Assembly (NCBI GenBank): GCA_018857735.1
Contig: JABMCL010002757.1
Coordinates: 452,501-516,500 of the forward strand
From: Alviniconcha marisindica
Taxonomy: Eukaryota; Mollusca; Gastropoda; Provannidae
Reading direction: 5' to 3'
Length of the DNA stretch: 64,000 nucleotides
Part shown: positions 1 through 11,160 of the stretch, piece after piece
Numbering within the stretch: position 1 is the first letter of the stretch
Layout of the letters: every line of letters begins with the position of its first letter
Made by a program: the position numbers and the translations under genes
The notes under the pieces: model-generated
Seen by the model: only the letters and a program-made list of their open reading frames with translations
Database searches by the model: none
Told to the model about the DNA's origin: nothing

Positions 1-64
1 AGCACGTCGCCGCCACGGGAACAACCTGTGGAAACAAACAGGTATTACTGTTAGCAGGGACCTA

Positions 65-103
<39 letters not shown>

Positions 104-900
104 CACAGTGTGTGTGTCATTACCGCAGGGATCCAGGCGAGATTAAGAGGAGGGAGGTGGAGCTGGACCCTCAAGTTAGCCCAGAAGAGATGAGCAGGGA
201 GGTGGAGCTGGACTGCGAAAGTTGGACTTCTTTCGCTTCGGGTTGTTCCCCAACAGCAGTGCAACGGACATTGTCCTTGTGACTCTGCCCAAGCACGGCA
301 GTTGAAACAGCAATTGCGCAGTGCACTAGTCGCTGCGCAATGGCGAGGGGACATGCACCGCCTTAACACTTCCATTGTTCTGGCGGCGGTCCACGGTCTC
401 TCCGGTCTTTTTCGGGCGGTATCCGCGGTCGAGCCTTCACTCTTTCGTCCTCTTCCCCCCCCTGTCCCCGTCCCTAATCAGCAGCCTCGCTTCTGTGGAC
501 GTAAAGTAATATGGTCAAGGGATCTGGCTCAGCAGCAACCGTAGCGCGCAGTAAGACGTTACTGAGGCTGGAAAGCGGACGACGTGGGTTGGATTCCCCG
601 CTTCGGCTAGTCTGTCTCTTCGAAAGCTGTGGTTTATGGACACTGTCTAGTGTCTAGCGACTCTGCCCTTCACAATTAATGTAACAGTAAAATGGTTCTC
701 ATCGCTGCCCGTCTTGGTGGCGGTAGAACTCATTCAGGTGGTCAAACACACAAAAAGTTAAAACTAACGCTGCTTTGATATGACAACACAAAACATGCAC
801 ACATGTTCAGGGTAAACCACTTTTTCAAGCGGCTCACAGATAAACGACGATAAATAAAAATTGTCTGCTTCATCCATTTTCAGTTATTGATGCTGGGGTG
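1..900. other. unassigned sequence upstream of the minisatellite
   Basis: It holds a (CA)n tract at about 64-118 and a partial direct repeat of AGGGAGGTGGAGCTGGA at about 153-170 and 198-214. A possible exon end (CAG followed by GTATTA) lies near 41. About 770-840 resembles the dispersed repeat seen at 5155-5290. No convincing gene was seen. Confidence 0.4.
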
Positions 901-905
901 CCTGG

Positions 906-1725
906 AGTATGTCTCCACACACTTCAGCAAAAATCAACACACTCAACTCGAACACACTCAACTCGAACACCAATCAGCACACTTCAGCAAAAATCAGCAC
1001 ACTCAATTCGAGCACACTCAATTCGAGCACACTCAACTCCAGCACCAATCAGCACACTACAGCAACAATCAGCACATTCAATTCGAGCACACTCAACTCC
1101 AGCAAGCACCAACGAGCACACTCCAGCAACAATCAGCACACTCAACTTCAACACATTCAACTCGAACACCAATCAGCACACTTCAGCAGCAATCAGCACA
1201 CTCAACTCGAGCACGCTCAACTCGAGCACCAATCAGCACACTTCAGCACACTCAATTGGAACACGCTCAACTCCAGCACCAATCAGCACACTCCAACAAC
1301 AATCAGCACACTCAACTCGAGCACACTCCACTCCAGCACCAATCAGCACACTCCAACAACAACCAGCACTCTCAACTTCAACACATTCAACTCTAGCACC
1401 AATCAGCACACTCCAGCAACAACCAGCACTCTCAACTCGAACACATTCAACTCCAGCACCAGTAAGCACACTTCAGCAGCAATCAGTACACTCAACATGA
1501 ACACATTCAACTCCAGCACCAATCTGCACACTTCAGCAGTCAACAATCAGCACACTCAATATGAACACGTTCAACTCCAGCACCAATCTGCACACTTCAG
1601 CAGTCAACAATCAGCACACTCAACATGAACACATTCAACTCCAGCACCAATCAGCACACTTCAGTAGCAATCAGTACACTCAACTTGAACACATTCAACT
1701 CCAGCACCAATCAACACACACCAGC
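906..1725 (+). repeat. 15-bp-based minisatellite with 45-bp higher-order units
   Basis: The array is built from 15-bp blocks such as AACTCGAGCACACTC, mixed with 45-bp units made of three related 15-mers (containing CAATCAGCACACT). Because every unit is a multiple of 3 and lacks stops, all three plus-strand frames stay open over hundreds of bases. These readings are repeat artefacts, not genes. Confidence 0.9.
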
Positions 1726-2109
1726 CACCCAGTTATCACTCGCGCTGGTTCACAATACCTTGTGAGCCTTTTACACGCCTATGTCCCTTCCAGTCAATTG
1801 CGTTCTTCTACTGTGAATAGGATTTCCCGACTTTTGACGTTGAAAACCAGACACAACAAGCAAAATATATATTTCTCTTTTGAAAGTTGGCCCAGTTTGT
1901 TGTTGCCTATGGATGTGATACTGATGATGAATGAACCAACACCAATTTTTAATATTATTTTTTTTACATGGCTATATATATACATTTCTGACTGTAATAT
2001 GACCTTTGAAGTTGACTGATGTCTACGAGGTTGTCAAGTTAAATAAGTTAAAGAAAAACAAGTTGCTTACTTATTTTTGAAAGCTCTTGTTCCTGGAACA
2101 AACTCCATC

Positions 2110-2380
2110 ATTAATTGACTTAATTAGCTGGTCGCTTTTATATAGCGCCATTCTCTGCTCTCGAGCAGACTCACTGCGCTCTTGTCCCATTGCGATTCTG
2201 AATGAGTGACTGCAGCCTTTTATAACGCGTTTTGAATATCCATCGAAGCGGTGCACTTACAGTGCTATTTCGTTGTTACATGGCTGGTGCCACGTGAAAT
2301 TGCTGCCGTCTTGCCGCACGTTCTTTGTACACCATGCAGTCATGCGCCAGTTTACAGTGCCGCTTCATTCAAAGCCACAG
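2110..2380 (-). mobile_element. SINE-like dispersed element, copy 1
   Basis: The reverse complement matches the copies at 28560-28830 and 45690-45910. Shared landmarks are GGTGTACA or GGTGGACA near the head, TTCGATGGATATT in the middle, and GCGCAGTGAGTCTG then a GCTATATAAAA end. No coding capacity was seen. Confidence 0.7.
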
Positions 2381-3088
2381 ACGTGGGGTGCATGGGTGTG
2401 GTATGAAATCGAGTATGTGATGCTGCTTATTTATATTACAGTAAACTGCTAATCGTGATCTAAATTATTTTGCGGTCCTGTGAAGTGTAGGGCAGATAAC
2501 TATTCATTACTATAATTATAAGTCTGATGCTCATCATTACTTCAAATAAGCCAATGAACACTGCTTCACTCTCATAATTCGTACTTTTTAGTCCGTTTAA
2601 TTCAACCAAAGACCACATTCCGCACCTTGGTAACCTTCAACAATCACATCTTCGTAATCCTCTCTATTATTCTGATTTTGTTTAAGTCTGTCTCTGTTGC
2701 TTCTGTTCGAATTTGTTCCTACACTTGATAACTGTTATATTGTCAGAGTCAGTATCATGGTGAGTGCTGGCTAAAAGAAAAGTCCTTTGGTTTCAGTGGT
2801 GTCAGGTCGGTGAATGTGTTGGCGGATCTACTGATGCTCCGGTTGTTGGTGAGTTCTTGGGCCTTGGATTTCGAGCAACAGAACATCAGCATTATTCACA
2901 CCGTAAAGTGTACGCAACACGTCGCCATTTGAACCTCAGAGAACAACACATCAAGTACACATAGCATTCGACTTTTATGAGATGCAGTTTTGTTGTTTGT
3001 TTTCGCGCAAAACGTCCCCCACTCCCCTCCCGCCCTCCGAAACAAGCAAACAAACAAACACCACACACACACACACAGACACAGACAC

Positions 3089-3136
<48 letters not shown>

Positions 3137-3360
3137 AATCAACAACAACAAACGCACACACGCACGAGCATACGTACACACCTTACGCGGACAAGTCATT
3201 TTTTATTTTTTAAAATAAGTTTTGTTGATGTTGACTTGAACACTGACAACAAAGGCTGGCACAGAGCGTTCATCGGTCAATTCCGAAGGTATTCAGGACA
3301 TTTTCACCTCATCCAACTGACATGAAAACAGCCTTTTAAACATTAGCACCAATAACGCTT
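2381..3360. other. non-coding stretch with a (CA)n tract
   Basis: No gene is seen. (CA)n occupies about 3062-3140 and explains several overlapping TH- or VC-rich open frames. Confidence 0.5.
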
Positions 3361-3629
3361 TTTGGGGTCGTCGACCAGTCCAGTTATAACTTACAGTGAA
3401 TTACAAAGAGCGCTCAAAGAGTTTGTGGAAGACAGACTTTGCAATCAGTCGGACAAGAGAAACTGCTGTCCGACCGCTTGCAAAGTCTGTCCTGTACAAA
3501 CTGTTGGGTCAAATCGTTTTGCAGAATCATCAGTTCTGTTCATGATTTCAAGCGTCTTGGTCTGCCGATTCATTTGTGTGATAGTAAAGCTAAGAATCCA
3601 TGAATGAGTTTGCGTTTGTGAATGCAATG

Positions 3630-3960
3630 CGTATGCAGTGCGTTTGCGGCGATGGTCAAACTGTCTTTACTGAGTGGTTCAAATAATAAGGACCCGATTC
3701 AATAAACACGTTTGCGTAAAGCGTTTGCGGCAATCGCTAACATCACTTCAGTAGAGATAAGAAGTATACCATAAATAAGTTTTCTTTTGCGTTGCAATTG
3801 CGGCAATCGTTAAAATCTCTTTGGCAGAAATAAGAAGTACCTGGTTCCATAAATAAGTTTGCGTTTGCGTTGCATTTGCGGCAGTCGTTAAAATCTCTAG
3901 TAGAAATAAAAAGTACCTAATTTCATAAACACGTTTGCGTTTGGAGTCCGTATGCGTACA
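3630..3960. repeat. tandem repeat, about 75-bp unit
   Basis: Four or so diverged copies share GTTTGCGTTTGCG, GCGGCAATCGTTAAA and a GTAGAAATAAGAAGTACC motif. The array lies just upstream of exon A of the cysteine-rich gene. Confidence 0.75.
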
Positions 3961-4068
3961 TTTTTTTTATCGCTCCAGAGGTGTGAATGAACAGGAAAAT
4001 AAATAGCACGAGTGAGGAGAAATGCTCTAGACTGTATAATACTGGCCTAACTGTCTGTCTGGCTGCAG

Positions 4069-4215
4069 ATGACACATGCTACAGAGACCAGACGACGCGG
4101 GTGAACGGCCTGACGTGTTCACAAATGGCAAATGATCAGCCCATCAACTGCTATAACCCAGAGGTGTACCAGCAATGCTGCGTCTCATGCAAGCAGATTG
4201 ACACTGGAGTGCAAG
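4069..4215 (+). CDS. cysteine-rich protein, exon A (internal)
   Basis: The acceptor GGCTGCAG ends at 4068 and the donor GTGTGTGC starts at 4216. The exon starts with two bases of a split codon and ends in phase 1. It holds one six-Cys module ending CCVSC. The upstream partner exon was not found with confidence. Confidence 0.75.
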
Positions 4216-4337
4216 GTGTGTGCGTGTGTGTGTGTGCGCGTGCGTGCGTGCGTGCATGCGTGCGTGTGTGTGCGTGTGCATCAGTGTGCGTGTCTGTATG
4301 AATGTGCGTATGGTATGTATATGTGTGCGTGTGTGTG

Positions 4338-4395
<58 letters not shown>

Positions 4396-4428
4396 TCGAA
4401 CTCGAAACTTTATTTTACAAGGATTGTA

Positions 4429-4490
<62 letters not shown>

Positions 4491-5787
4491 TTTTTTTCTT
4501 TTCTTTCTTCAGGATGCCCGTACGGGAACAGAAAAGGCGGGTGTTCAATGGAAGCCTGCAAAAAGATTTTGTCGAATGGTACGATTGTGGACGAGGACTG
4601 CTGTGGCACGTGCAACTTCGACAGTAACGCGTGGACATGCGCAGATGCGGCCGAAGTTGATGGCATGCCATGCTCGGTGGCAGTGCAAAGAGGTGGCATT
4701 CAGGGCTGTTACAATCTGACGTTGGCCTACCACTGCTGCGCTACGTGTGAAAATCAGCGTGATTTGAGAAGAAACATAGGTACTCCTACCCTTCCAGGTC
4801 CCAAAGCCCATCGCAGATTTCCGTTTCCTATTTTTGGCCTTTTTTTTTTTTTTTTTTACTAGGCCTTTATGACCTCCAATCAACAGCCGTGCGGTATTTG
4901 TATGATGCATGTACATACTTAAGATACACTCGTATGGCTTTTATTGTTGTCAGAATCGGAAAGAAACAAAAAGCCATTAATTAAAAGTCAACAACAGAAA
5001 CAACAACCCAGGTACTATTATATCTATGCATTTGTCCATGGCTTGGAGTAAAATATATATTGTGGGTGCTAAAAGAGAGTTTTTCGTCAATGGGTCGAAG
5101 AAAAAAAAAAATTAAGATTCTGTTTAAAAAATATAAAAAATCTGAAACAAGAATGACTGCTAGCATTATAAACCAGGCTCTAAACACATTAACGGTTAAA
5201 AATAATGCTGATTTAATATGACAATACACGTGCAAATTTTTGGGGTAGACCCCTTCTTCAAAGCAACGAAACAGCAGTTAATGAACTTGAAACAGCAAAA
5301 ACAAAACAAAAAGTTTAAAAAAGTTATTTTAAAAAAAGGGAAAAAAAGTACAATACACATCTAACTGGCTGTAGAAAAAGACTATCTGAAACCACAGTGA
5401 AAGCTAAAGCTACACATTTTGTTGTTTACTTTGAAATTACTATTTTGTATAATTATTACCTCTTGGTGGCAAATAAGGAACAAAATGAACATAGTCAAAT
5501 ATAGCCTAACATTTGATACTGATAATCAAATGAAAATAATAATCCAACCAAATGCCAGCTGAAGCTTTGTTTCTCTGTTGACAGGCTGTGAGTATGGAGA
5601 TTTACTTCTGAATGGATGTCCAGCATCTTCTGAAGGCAGCACAGGCAAATGTGACCTCAGACTCTGTTGTAATACCTGTGGGGCTAAGGTCACTGACTCC
5701 GGAAGCAAAAACCTATTCCCACATATAATGTTTGTAGCTATGTTTGTTTCAATCACACTACTGCTCACCATGGTTCCTGTTTTGTAG
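4069..5787 (+). CDS. cysteine-rich secreted or GPI-anchored protein, 3' part (three exons)
   Basis: Three exons (4069-4215, 4513-4779, 5585-5787) join in phase 1 and end at TAG 5785-5787. The 5' end of the gene is not identified. The product has four six-cysteine modules, each closing in CCxxC (CCVSC, CCGTC, CCATC, CCNTC). They appear to alternate two subtypes: one with a CYN-like spacing before CCxxC, and one opening GCxYG. The last about 23 residues are hydrophobic ([19 protein letters not shown]) and follow a small-residue stretch (TDSGSK), which fits a GPI-anchor signal or a C-terminal membrane segment. The spacing recalls ShKT or PLAC-like cysteine modules, but I do not recognise the family. 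An extracellular role is inference. Both introns are loaded with microsatellite or AT-rich DNA. Confidence 0.72.
4215..4488. repeat. microsatellites (GT/GC-rich, then two (GA)n tracts)
   Basis: A GTGTGC-rich tract starts right at the exon A donor, followed by (GA)n at about 4339-4393 and 4433-4487. Open frames here are simple-sequence artefacts. Confidence 0.9.
4513..4779 (+). CDS. cysteine-rich protein, exon B
   Basis: The acceptor TTTCTTCAG ends at 4512 and the donor GTACTC starts at 4780; both boundaries are phase 1. The exon carries two six-Cys modules ending CCGTC and CCATC. Confidence 0.8.
5155..5290. repeat. dispersed repeat, AATATGACAATACA type
   Basis: Shares GACTGCTAGCATT, a TTAATATGACAA stretch and GGGGTAGACCCCTTCTTCAA with parts of 770-840, 43690-43770 and (first part only) 62840-62900. 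The family is unknown. Confidence 0.55.
5585..5787 (+). CDS. cysteine-rich protein, last exon
   Basis: The acceptor TGTTGACAG ends at 5584. The exon encodes the fourth module (ending CCNTC), a short polar linker, then a hydrophobic C-terminus and TAG. A (GA)n tract begins 8 bases after the stop. Confidence 0.8.
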
Positions 5788-5790
5788 CAT

Positions 5791-5910
<120 letters not shown>

Positions 5911-6879
5911 ATGTATGTCTGTGTGTACTATAATATATATATACCTATCCATCTTTATGATGTCAAATTCTCATGCAGCATAGTCATCTTTTTTGTCCTT
6001 TAAATTTTTATCAGCATGTTTTAAATACATTTGTATTTTAATTACACAGACTAGAGTGCTCTGGTCTTCGGTTTTTGATAACCTTTCAAGAGCTTGCACA
6101 GAGTCTATTATGATTAATTAACTCACATATTAACTGGTGTCCCAAAATTAGAAATTGTTGCCCCAGATTCAAATGTTTTTAATGCAAGAAACTGTTTTAA
6201 TTGACTGTCTCCATAAAATCCAACACCCAAACAGAGACTGAATAAGTAATCTTAAGTTTAACAACCAGAACAAAGAATACATTACACTCATTACAAGTCT
6301 CATCATACAGTCTATATATATATGTTCTTTGTGTGCCTCATTTCAGACTTGCTCAATTGTTTTCCGTGTTTATCACAAGCACCTCCACAATACCTTTTCA
6401 AGTGCCTTTGTCAAATCACACACTGTAGTACTAGCAGACCTAGCATTCATTTTAAGTTCTAGAAATTTAGCCACCCATCTGAAATCACAATCATTTCCTC
6501 GGCAACGAGTTTGATCTGTACTGTTGAGCAATACACAAACATGTTATGTTTATTCTGATGTGCAATTGTAATATAAAGCTTCATTTACACTGTATTACCC
6601 TGATGACACTATGAACATGTTGCTTTGTTTTGTATAGTATACCATTTTAACAACTAGGAATTTTCCCATGGAAACTTCCTGTTGTTTCCCCAGGAAAAGC
6701 TAGCTACAACAGTCTCACTACGCAGACTAGCTTGTGCAATGTTGGTGGAGTTGCTTGAGTTTCCCAGGATTTCTCGTTTGCCTTGTTACTGATTTTATTT
6801 TACATGTGATTTCTTGTTTGCATTGTTACTGATTTTATTTTACATGTGAGGACGTTTTTTGTTGTTGTTGCTCCGAGCA
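5911..6879. other. AT-rich intergenic or 3' UTR sequence
   Basis: No supported gene. A direct repeat of ATTTTATTTTACATGTGA occurs at about 6791-6808 and 6832-6848. Confidence 0.4.
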
Positions 6880-7870
6880 CTGACAGACAAGAATGTCATG
6901 ACTAACATGCCTATTTCAACACTCCACAACTGCTGTTCGTAATGTGCATATACAGATATCTTCCAGACAATGATGTCATGACTAACACACTTATTTTGAC
7001 AAACCACAACTGATGTTCATAGACCTCCTTCAGACAAGGATGTCATGACTAACATACTTACTTTGACACTCCACAGCTATGTTCAAAAACATCATACGGA
7101 CAAGGATGTCATGACTAACAAAGTAACATGTTTATTTTGTCACTCCACAACTGCTGTTCGTAATGTGCACAGACATCTTCCAGACAAGGATGTCATGACT
7201 AACATGTTTATTTTGACACTCCACAACTATGTTTAAAGACATCCTTCAGACAAGGATGCCATGACTACATTTAAAGACATCCTCCAGACAAGGATGCCAT
7301 GACTACATTTAAAGACATCCTCCAGACAAGGATGTCATGACCAACACGTTTATTTTGACACTCCACAACTATATTTAAAGATGATCTTCCAGACAAGGAT
7401 GTCATGAGTAACACATTTATTTTGACACTCCACAACTACATTTAAAGACAGTCTTCCAGACAAGGATGTCATGACTAACATACTTATTTTGATACTCCAC
7501 AGCCACTCATACTGTGTACCTCCAGACAAGGATGTTTTGATTAGCATGTTTATTTTACAACTGATGTTTGTAATGTGCATGCACAGACCTCTAGACAAGG
7601 ATGTCGCAACTAGCATGCTTATTTTGAAACTACACAACTAATGTTTGTAATGTGTATACACAGACCACCCATGACAGGGATGCTGAACATCATGACTAGC
7701 ATGCTTACTATGACTGTCCACAGCTATGTGTGTACTGCACACAGAGAACTCCCCTCGATGAGAATGTTCAGACAATGTCCAGAGCTGATATTTTGACAGA
7801 CCTGACAATCCCTGACATGAATGTCATGATTAGCAAACCTATTTTGACACTCCACAGCTGATGATCATAG
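6880..7870. repeat. tandem repeat, about 65-90-bp variable unit
   Basis: A dozen or more copies share CAGACAAGGATGTCATGAC, then TTATTTTGACACTCCACAAC, then an AAAGACATCCTYC spacer. Unit length varies by spacer loss. Copies decay toward 7870. Confidence 0.9.
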
Positions 7871-10439
7871 TGGAGAGTTTACAGACCAATCCACACAACT
7901 GCAATGACTGGCTGGCTTATTTTGACACTCAGTATCTGCCTTTATATCTGAAGATGCCGCATGTACCTGAGTCAGCCCAAATTGTGATCCTTGATGGCAC
8001 TGCACATATTTGAGGCAAGGTGGTTCCATGCTATGCCATCAGTAGTGCATCCATTTTCACAAATTTAATCTAATTACTGCTATGACTGCTACTAACCTAG
8101 CTGCAATGTCTCTTCTACTACAGTCTACTACTGTGTGTTTGTACAGCACTGTGTCTTCTACATTTAGCAGGAGCACAAAGTGGTTCATAGCAGCTGACAG
8201 AGAACTAGACCCCAACAGTCATCTTTCCCAAAACACTGCAGTATTTGATAACAAATCTCATGACAGGTCTTTATTATATTTCAGTTTTTCTTCTTCTAGT
8301 TTTACATGTGTGACAATTATTTTGAATGCTATCACCCTTGCCATATGGATTCTGAGTACGGGTATTTGTGTTGGTTCAGAGATTTTTGTTGTAAATCACA
8401 TCTGTGCTTGAACAATGTAAAATGCAAATAATCAGAGGAAATTACGAAGGCTTCAGTATTATATCAAATGCGGATCTTGTGTTCTTTGTTACTTTGTATT
8501 GATAACTTTCCATCTCTCTCTCTCTCTCCATTCCTGATTGGTACAAAATTAATCACCTCTTGGCTGGACTTGTATACCACAACCCTTGGAAAACCACTCT
8601 CTTTTTCCACTTAGTGTGTGCGTGCGTGTGTATGAGTGTGAGATATGTGCATCAGAGAGGGAGAGAGATCCGGCGTAAGTACCAGTACAAGTATATCTGG
8701 TAAACTGACACACACACACAGACACACACACAAAAAAACAATAGTCCAGCAAGTTATCCTAGCATGCATGTGTAACCTGTTTATACATTAAACAAAATTA
8801 CATTTTACATGAACCATAACTTCACAAGAATAACCATCTTAATTTTTTTGTTTTGTGCCAATTATCTCTAGAATAAAATAAGACTTGTTCTGAATGGGTA
8901 AAAAAGCAACAGCAACCACACATACACACACAATCCAAACATTCATTTCAGAAAGAAAGAAAATAAATCAACTTTAGATAACGCCAGTCTATATTATTAT
9001 TTAAAAAAATCCCCCAAAACTTCAAGTAGTTGATCATCAGCTGACAAGAAACAAAACCAAATACCGAGTGGAATGTCTTCTAAATACAAACCATACACAT
9101 ACACATAGCAACAGAAACATGAACATGAATCTTTTTATCTTCGACTTATGCTTTTCTAACAAATGCACAAGACCTTTCAAGCAACTGAGAAGAGCAAATG
9201 CTCCATCAGCTTGCATTCACAACAGTTTAATGGGAAGCTATAATTCCATAGTCTTTAAAACTTGTAATCTTCAGACTGGGTAAAATCACTGAAACTAATG
9301 GGGAAAAAACAAACAAACTCTAAACAGGTTTTCACATGCAGACTTCCATAGCTCATTTAACGCAGTATCCTGGGAAACTCTACTAAATACTATTCATGTT
9401 TTTCATAGGTATTTATCCAGTATCTTTTAAGCTAGCTGAAGCATTAATTGTGTGATCATGTTCAAATACCTAACAAAAACAAAATACTCAAAACTTGGGA
9501 AGTGAAACATCTTTCAGTTTTAATAGTTTTCATGCTCCTATTACCTTGACATTTAATCAAGACCACCCAAACTGGCATGTAAGTATCAAACTCAAAAGAC
9601 GTTATTATCCTGCAACGTTTGAAAGGTCTCACTTCTGAAGTCTCTAAGAAAGGGCCAATGTAACTGCTGACATGTCTGACACATCAGCTCTCTCCCTTAA
9701 ACATATGCTGAAGTCACAAAGGGCATTTAGTGCTTGCTGTTGTCAGTGTATGCAACAACTATACAAAACTTTAGGTCAGTCACAACAGAACCAATACCAA
9801 CGCCACCCAAAGCACCATTTAACTCACAAGTGCACATTCCCCTCCCATCGCATTTATACCTAAAGTTAGGTCCAGCAATGTACTATATCAAGATCAACTG
9901 CTTGTCAACAAGATTTTCATTTTGAAACTTTTCAACCTTTTGCTGAGAACTTAAAAATAGACTGATTGTCTTGTCACATATGAAAGAATAAAGTTAAATG
10001 ATTATGCACAATTTTAAAGATCTTGTTTTTACAGTAGTCCAGAAATTTTGTTGTTGTTATTCTGTTGTTGTTGACATAGATAACCACCAGCTGTAACACT
10101 TGTTACTACACAGGCTTACATGAATTTCATGTGAATCAAGAAACGAATCAATTCCAACCACTAAAATTACACGTCATACATCATATACAGGTCTAATATA
10201 ATAACAGGGAATTTACAGAGTATTTTGAGACTGAAAGTGAAAGCACTTAATCGTGTATATCATGTATGTTACATAATAATTACAAGTGTGTGTATGAATA
10301 TCTGCAATGGATGTTTATAATAAAAGCCTGTGGATGAAACAGATTAACCTAACACACAACAAAACAAACATTTTTATTTGCTTTTGAAAAGTAACATTTT
10401 GCATATGTTTTAACTTGTTGGAAAAATTTGAGTTGAAGA
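7871..10439. other. intergenic, no gene seen
   Basis: AT-rich. Short microsatellite stretches occur near 8512-8528 and 8706-8733. The longest open frames (around 8082-8411 and 9672-9925) show no recognisable domain or splice context. Confidence 0.45.
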
Positions 10440-11160
10440 AAACAGAAAGTTCAAGATGGTATCTATGCGCTCGGAAAAGCTCAAATGTGCTCTATCCCAT
10501 CTCTGAAAAGTTTCCCCAACTTTGCCTTTGAAACAGTTCCAATGTTCATCTGATAGATGATGGCCCTCTCTCGTCCTTTCCAGGAAGATTGTCTAGCATT
10601 TCCTCTTTCCACGCCTCTCTCCTTGAGGCGATCGATGGTGTGATGTCCTTGGCTTTGTGCCCACAAGTAGTGTCTGAAGCTCCTCAACATTTAAGATCTT
10701 CTGAGATACAAGCCAACTTTGATGCTTTGCCTGCCAGTCTATCTGCTCGGTCATTTCCCTTCACTCCGGCATGTCCAGGGCAGTACATCCACAGGAGTTT
10801 TTGAAGGTGGATGTCGACCATGGGCACATTTCTGTAAGTAAACATGGTGCTTAACGTCCACAGAAACCGTACGGCTTATTAGGGACGGGAAAAACACATT
10901 TCTGTCTGGGCTTTCACTTTTTGTAGTGAACTCATTGAATCTGTGTGGATGATGGCATGTGTGGTTTGATTCACCTCTTGAGGGTGGGTGACTGCTTCCA
11001 CCTCCATTGTCAAGCTGGAGGTTGAGGCCATAAAAGCTGCCCTGATTTATGGATGGTGGTCGCACCCTGCTTGACAATGAAGCCCCACCCTGACAGGACT
11101 TTGGTGACCATAAGGTTAACAACATAGTTGTATAATATCCTTCCAAATCCTCATTTCAGC
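10440..11160 (-). mobile_element. decayed non-LTR retrotransposon, RNase H 3' end
   Basis: Minus-strand reading, in shifted frames, gives an RNase H signature. HTDSMSSLQKV carries the expected Asp. Downstream are PGHAGVKGNDRADRLAGKAS (the HxGxxGNxxAD block), then HYLWAQSQGHHTIDRL, RNARQSS-like and KLGKLFRDGIEHI segments typical of LINE C-termini. Frameshifts, stop codons and a 59-bp insertion show that it is dead. The RT and endonuclease parts are not present nearby, as expected for 5' truncation. Confidence 0.8.
10836..10894 (+). mobile_element. 59-bp insertion with 11-bp target-site duplication
   Basis: The direct repeat CACATTTCTGT at 10825-10835 and 10895-10905 brackets a 59-bp insert beginning AAGTAAACATGG and ending GGGACGGGAAAAA. 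The insert interrupts the LINE RNase H region. A near-identical copy without the A tail lies at about 46380-46431. Confidence 0.8.

Noticed and set aside
887..2019. Overlapping open frames of 150-239 codons in the minisatellite
   Set aside because: All arise from the stop-free 15-bp repeat in three frames; no conserved domain or splice context.
3362..3607. Upstream exon with CNQSDKRNCCPTAC
   Set aside because: Attractive cysteine spacing, but no donor gives the phase-1 join required by exon A, so it is not annotated as coding.
4132..4720. Long frames through the (GA)n and GT tracts on both strands
   Set aside because: Simple-sequence readings (RERE, SLSL, VCVC) that overlap the real exons in other frames.
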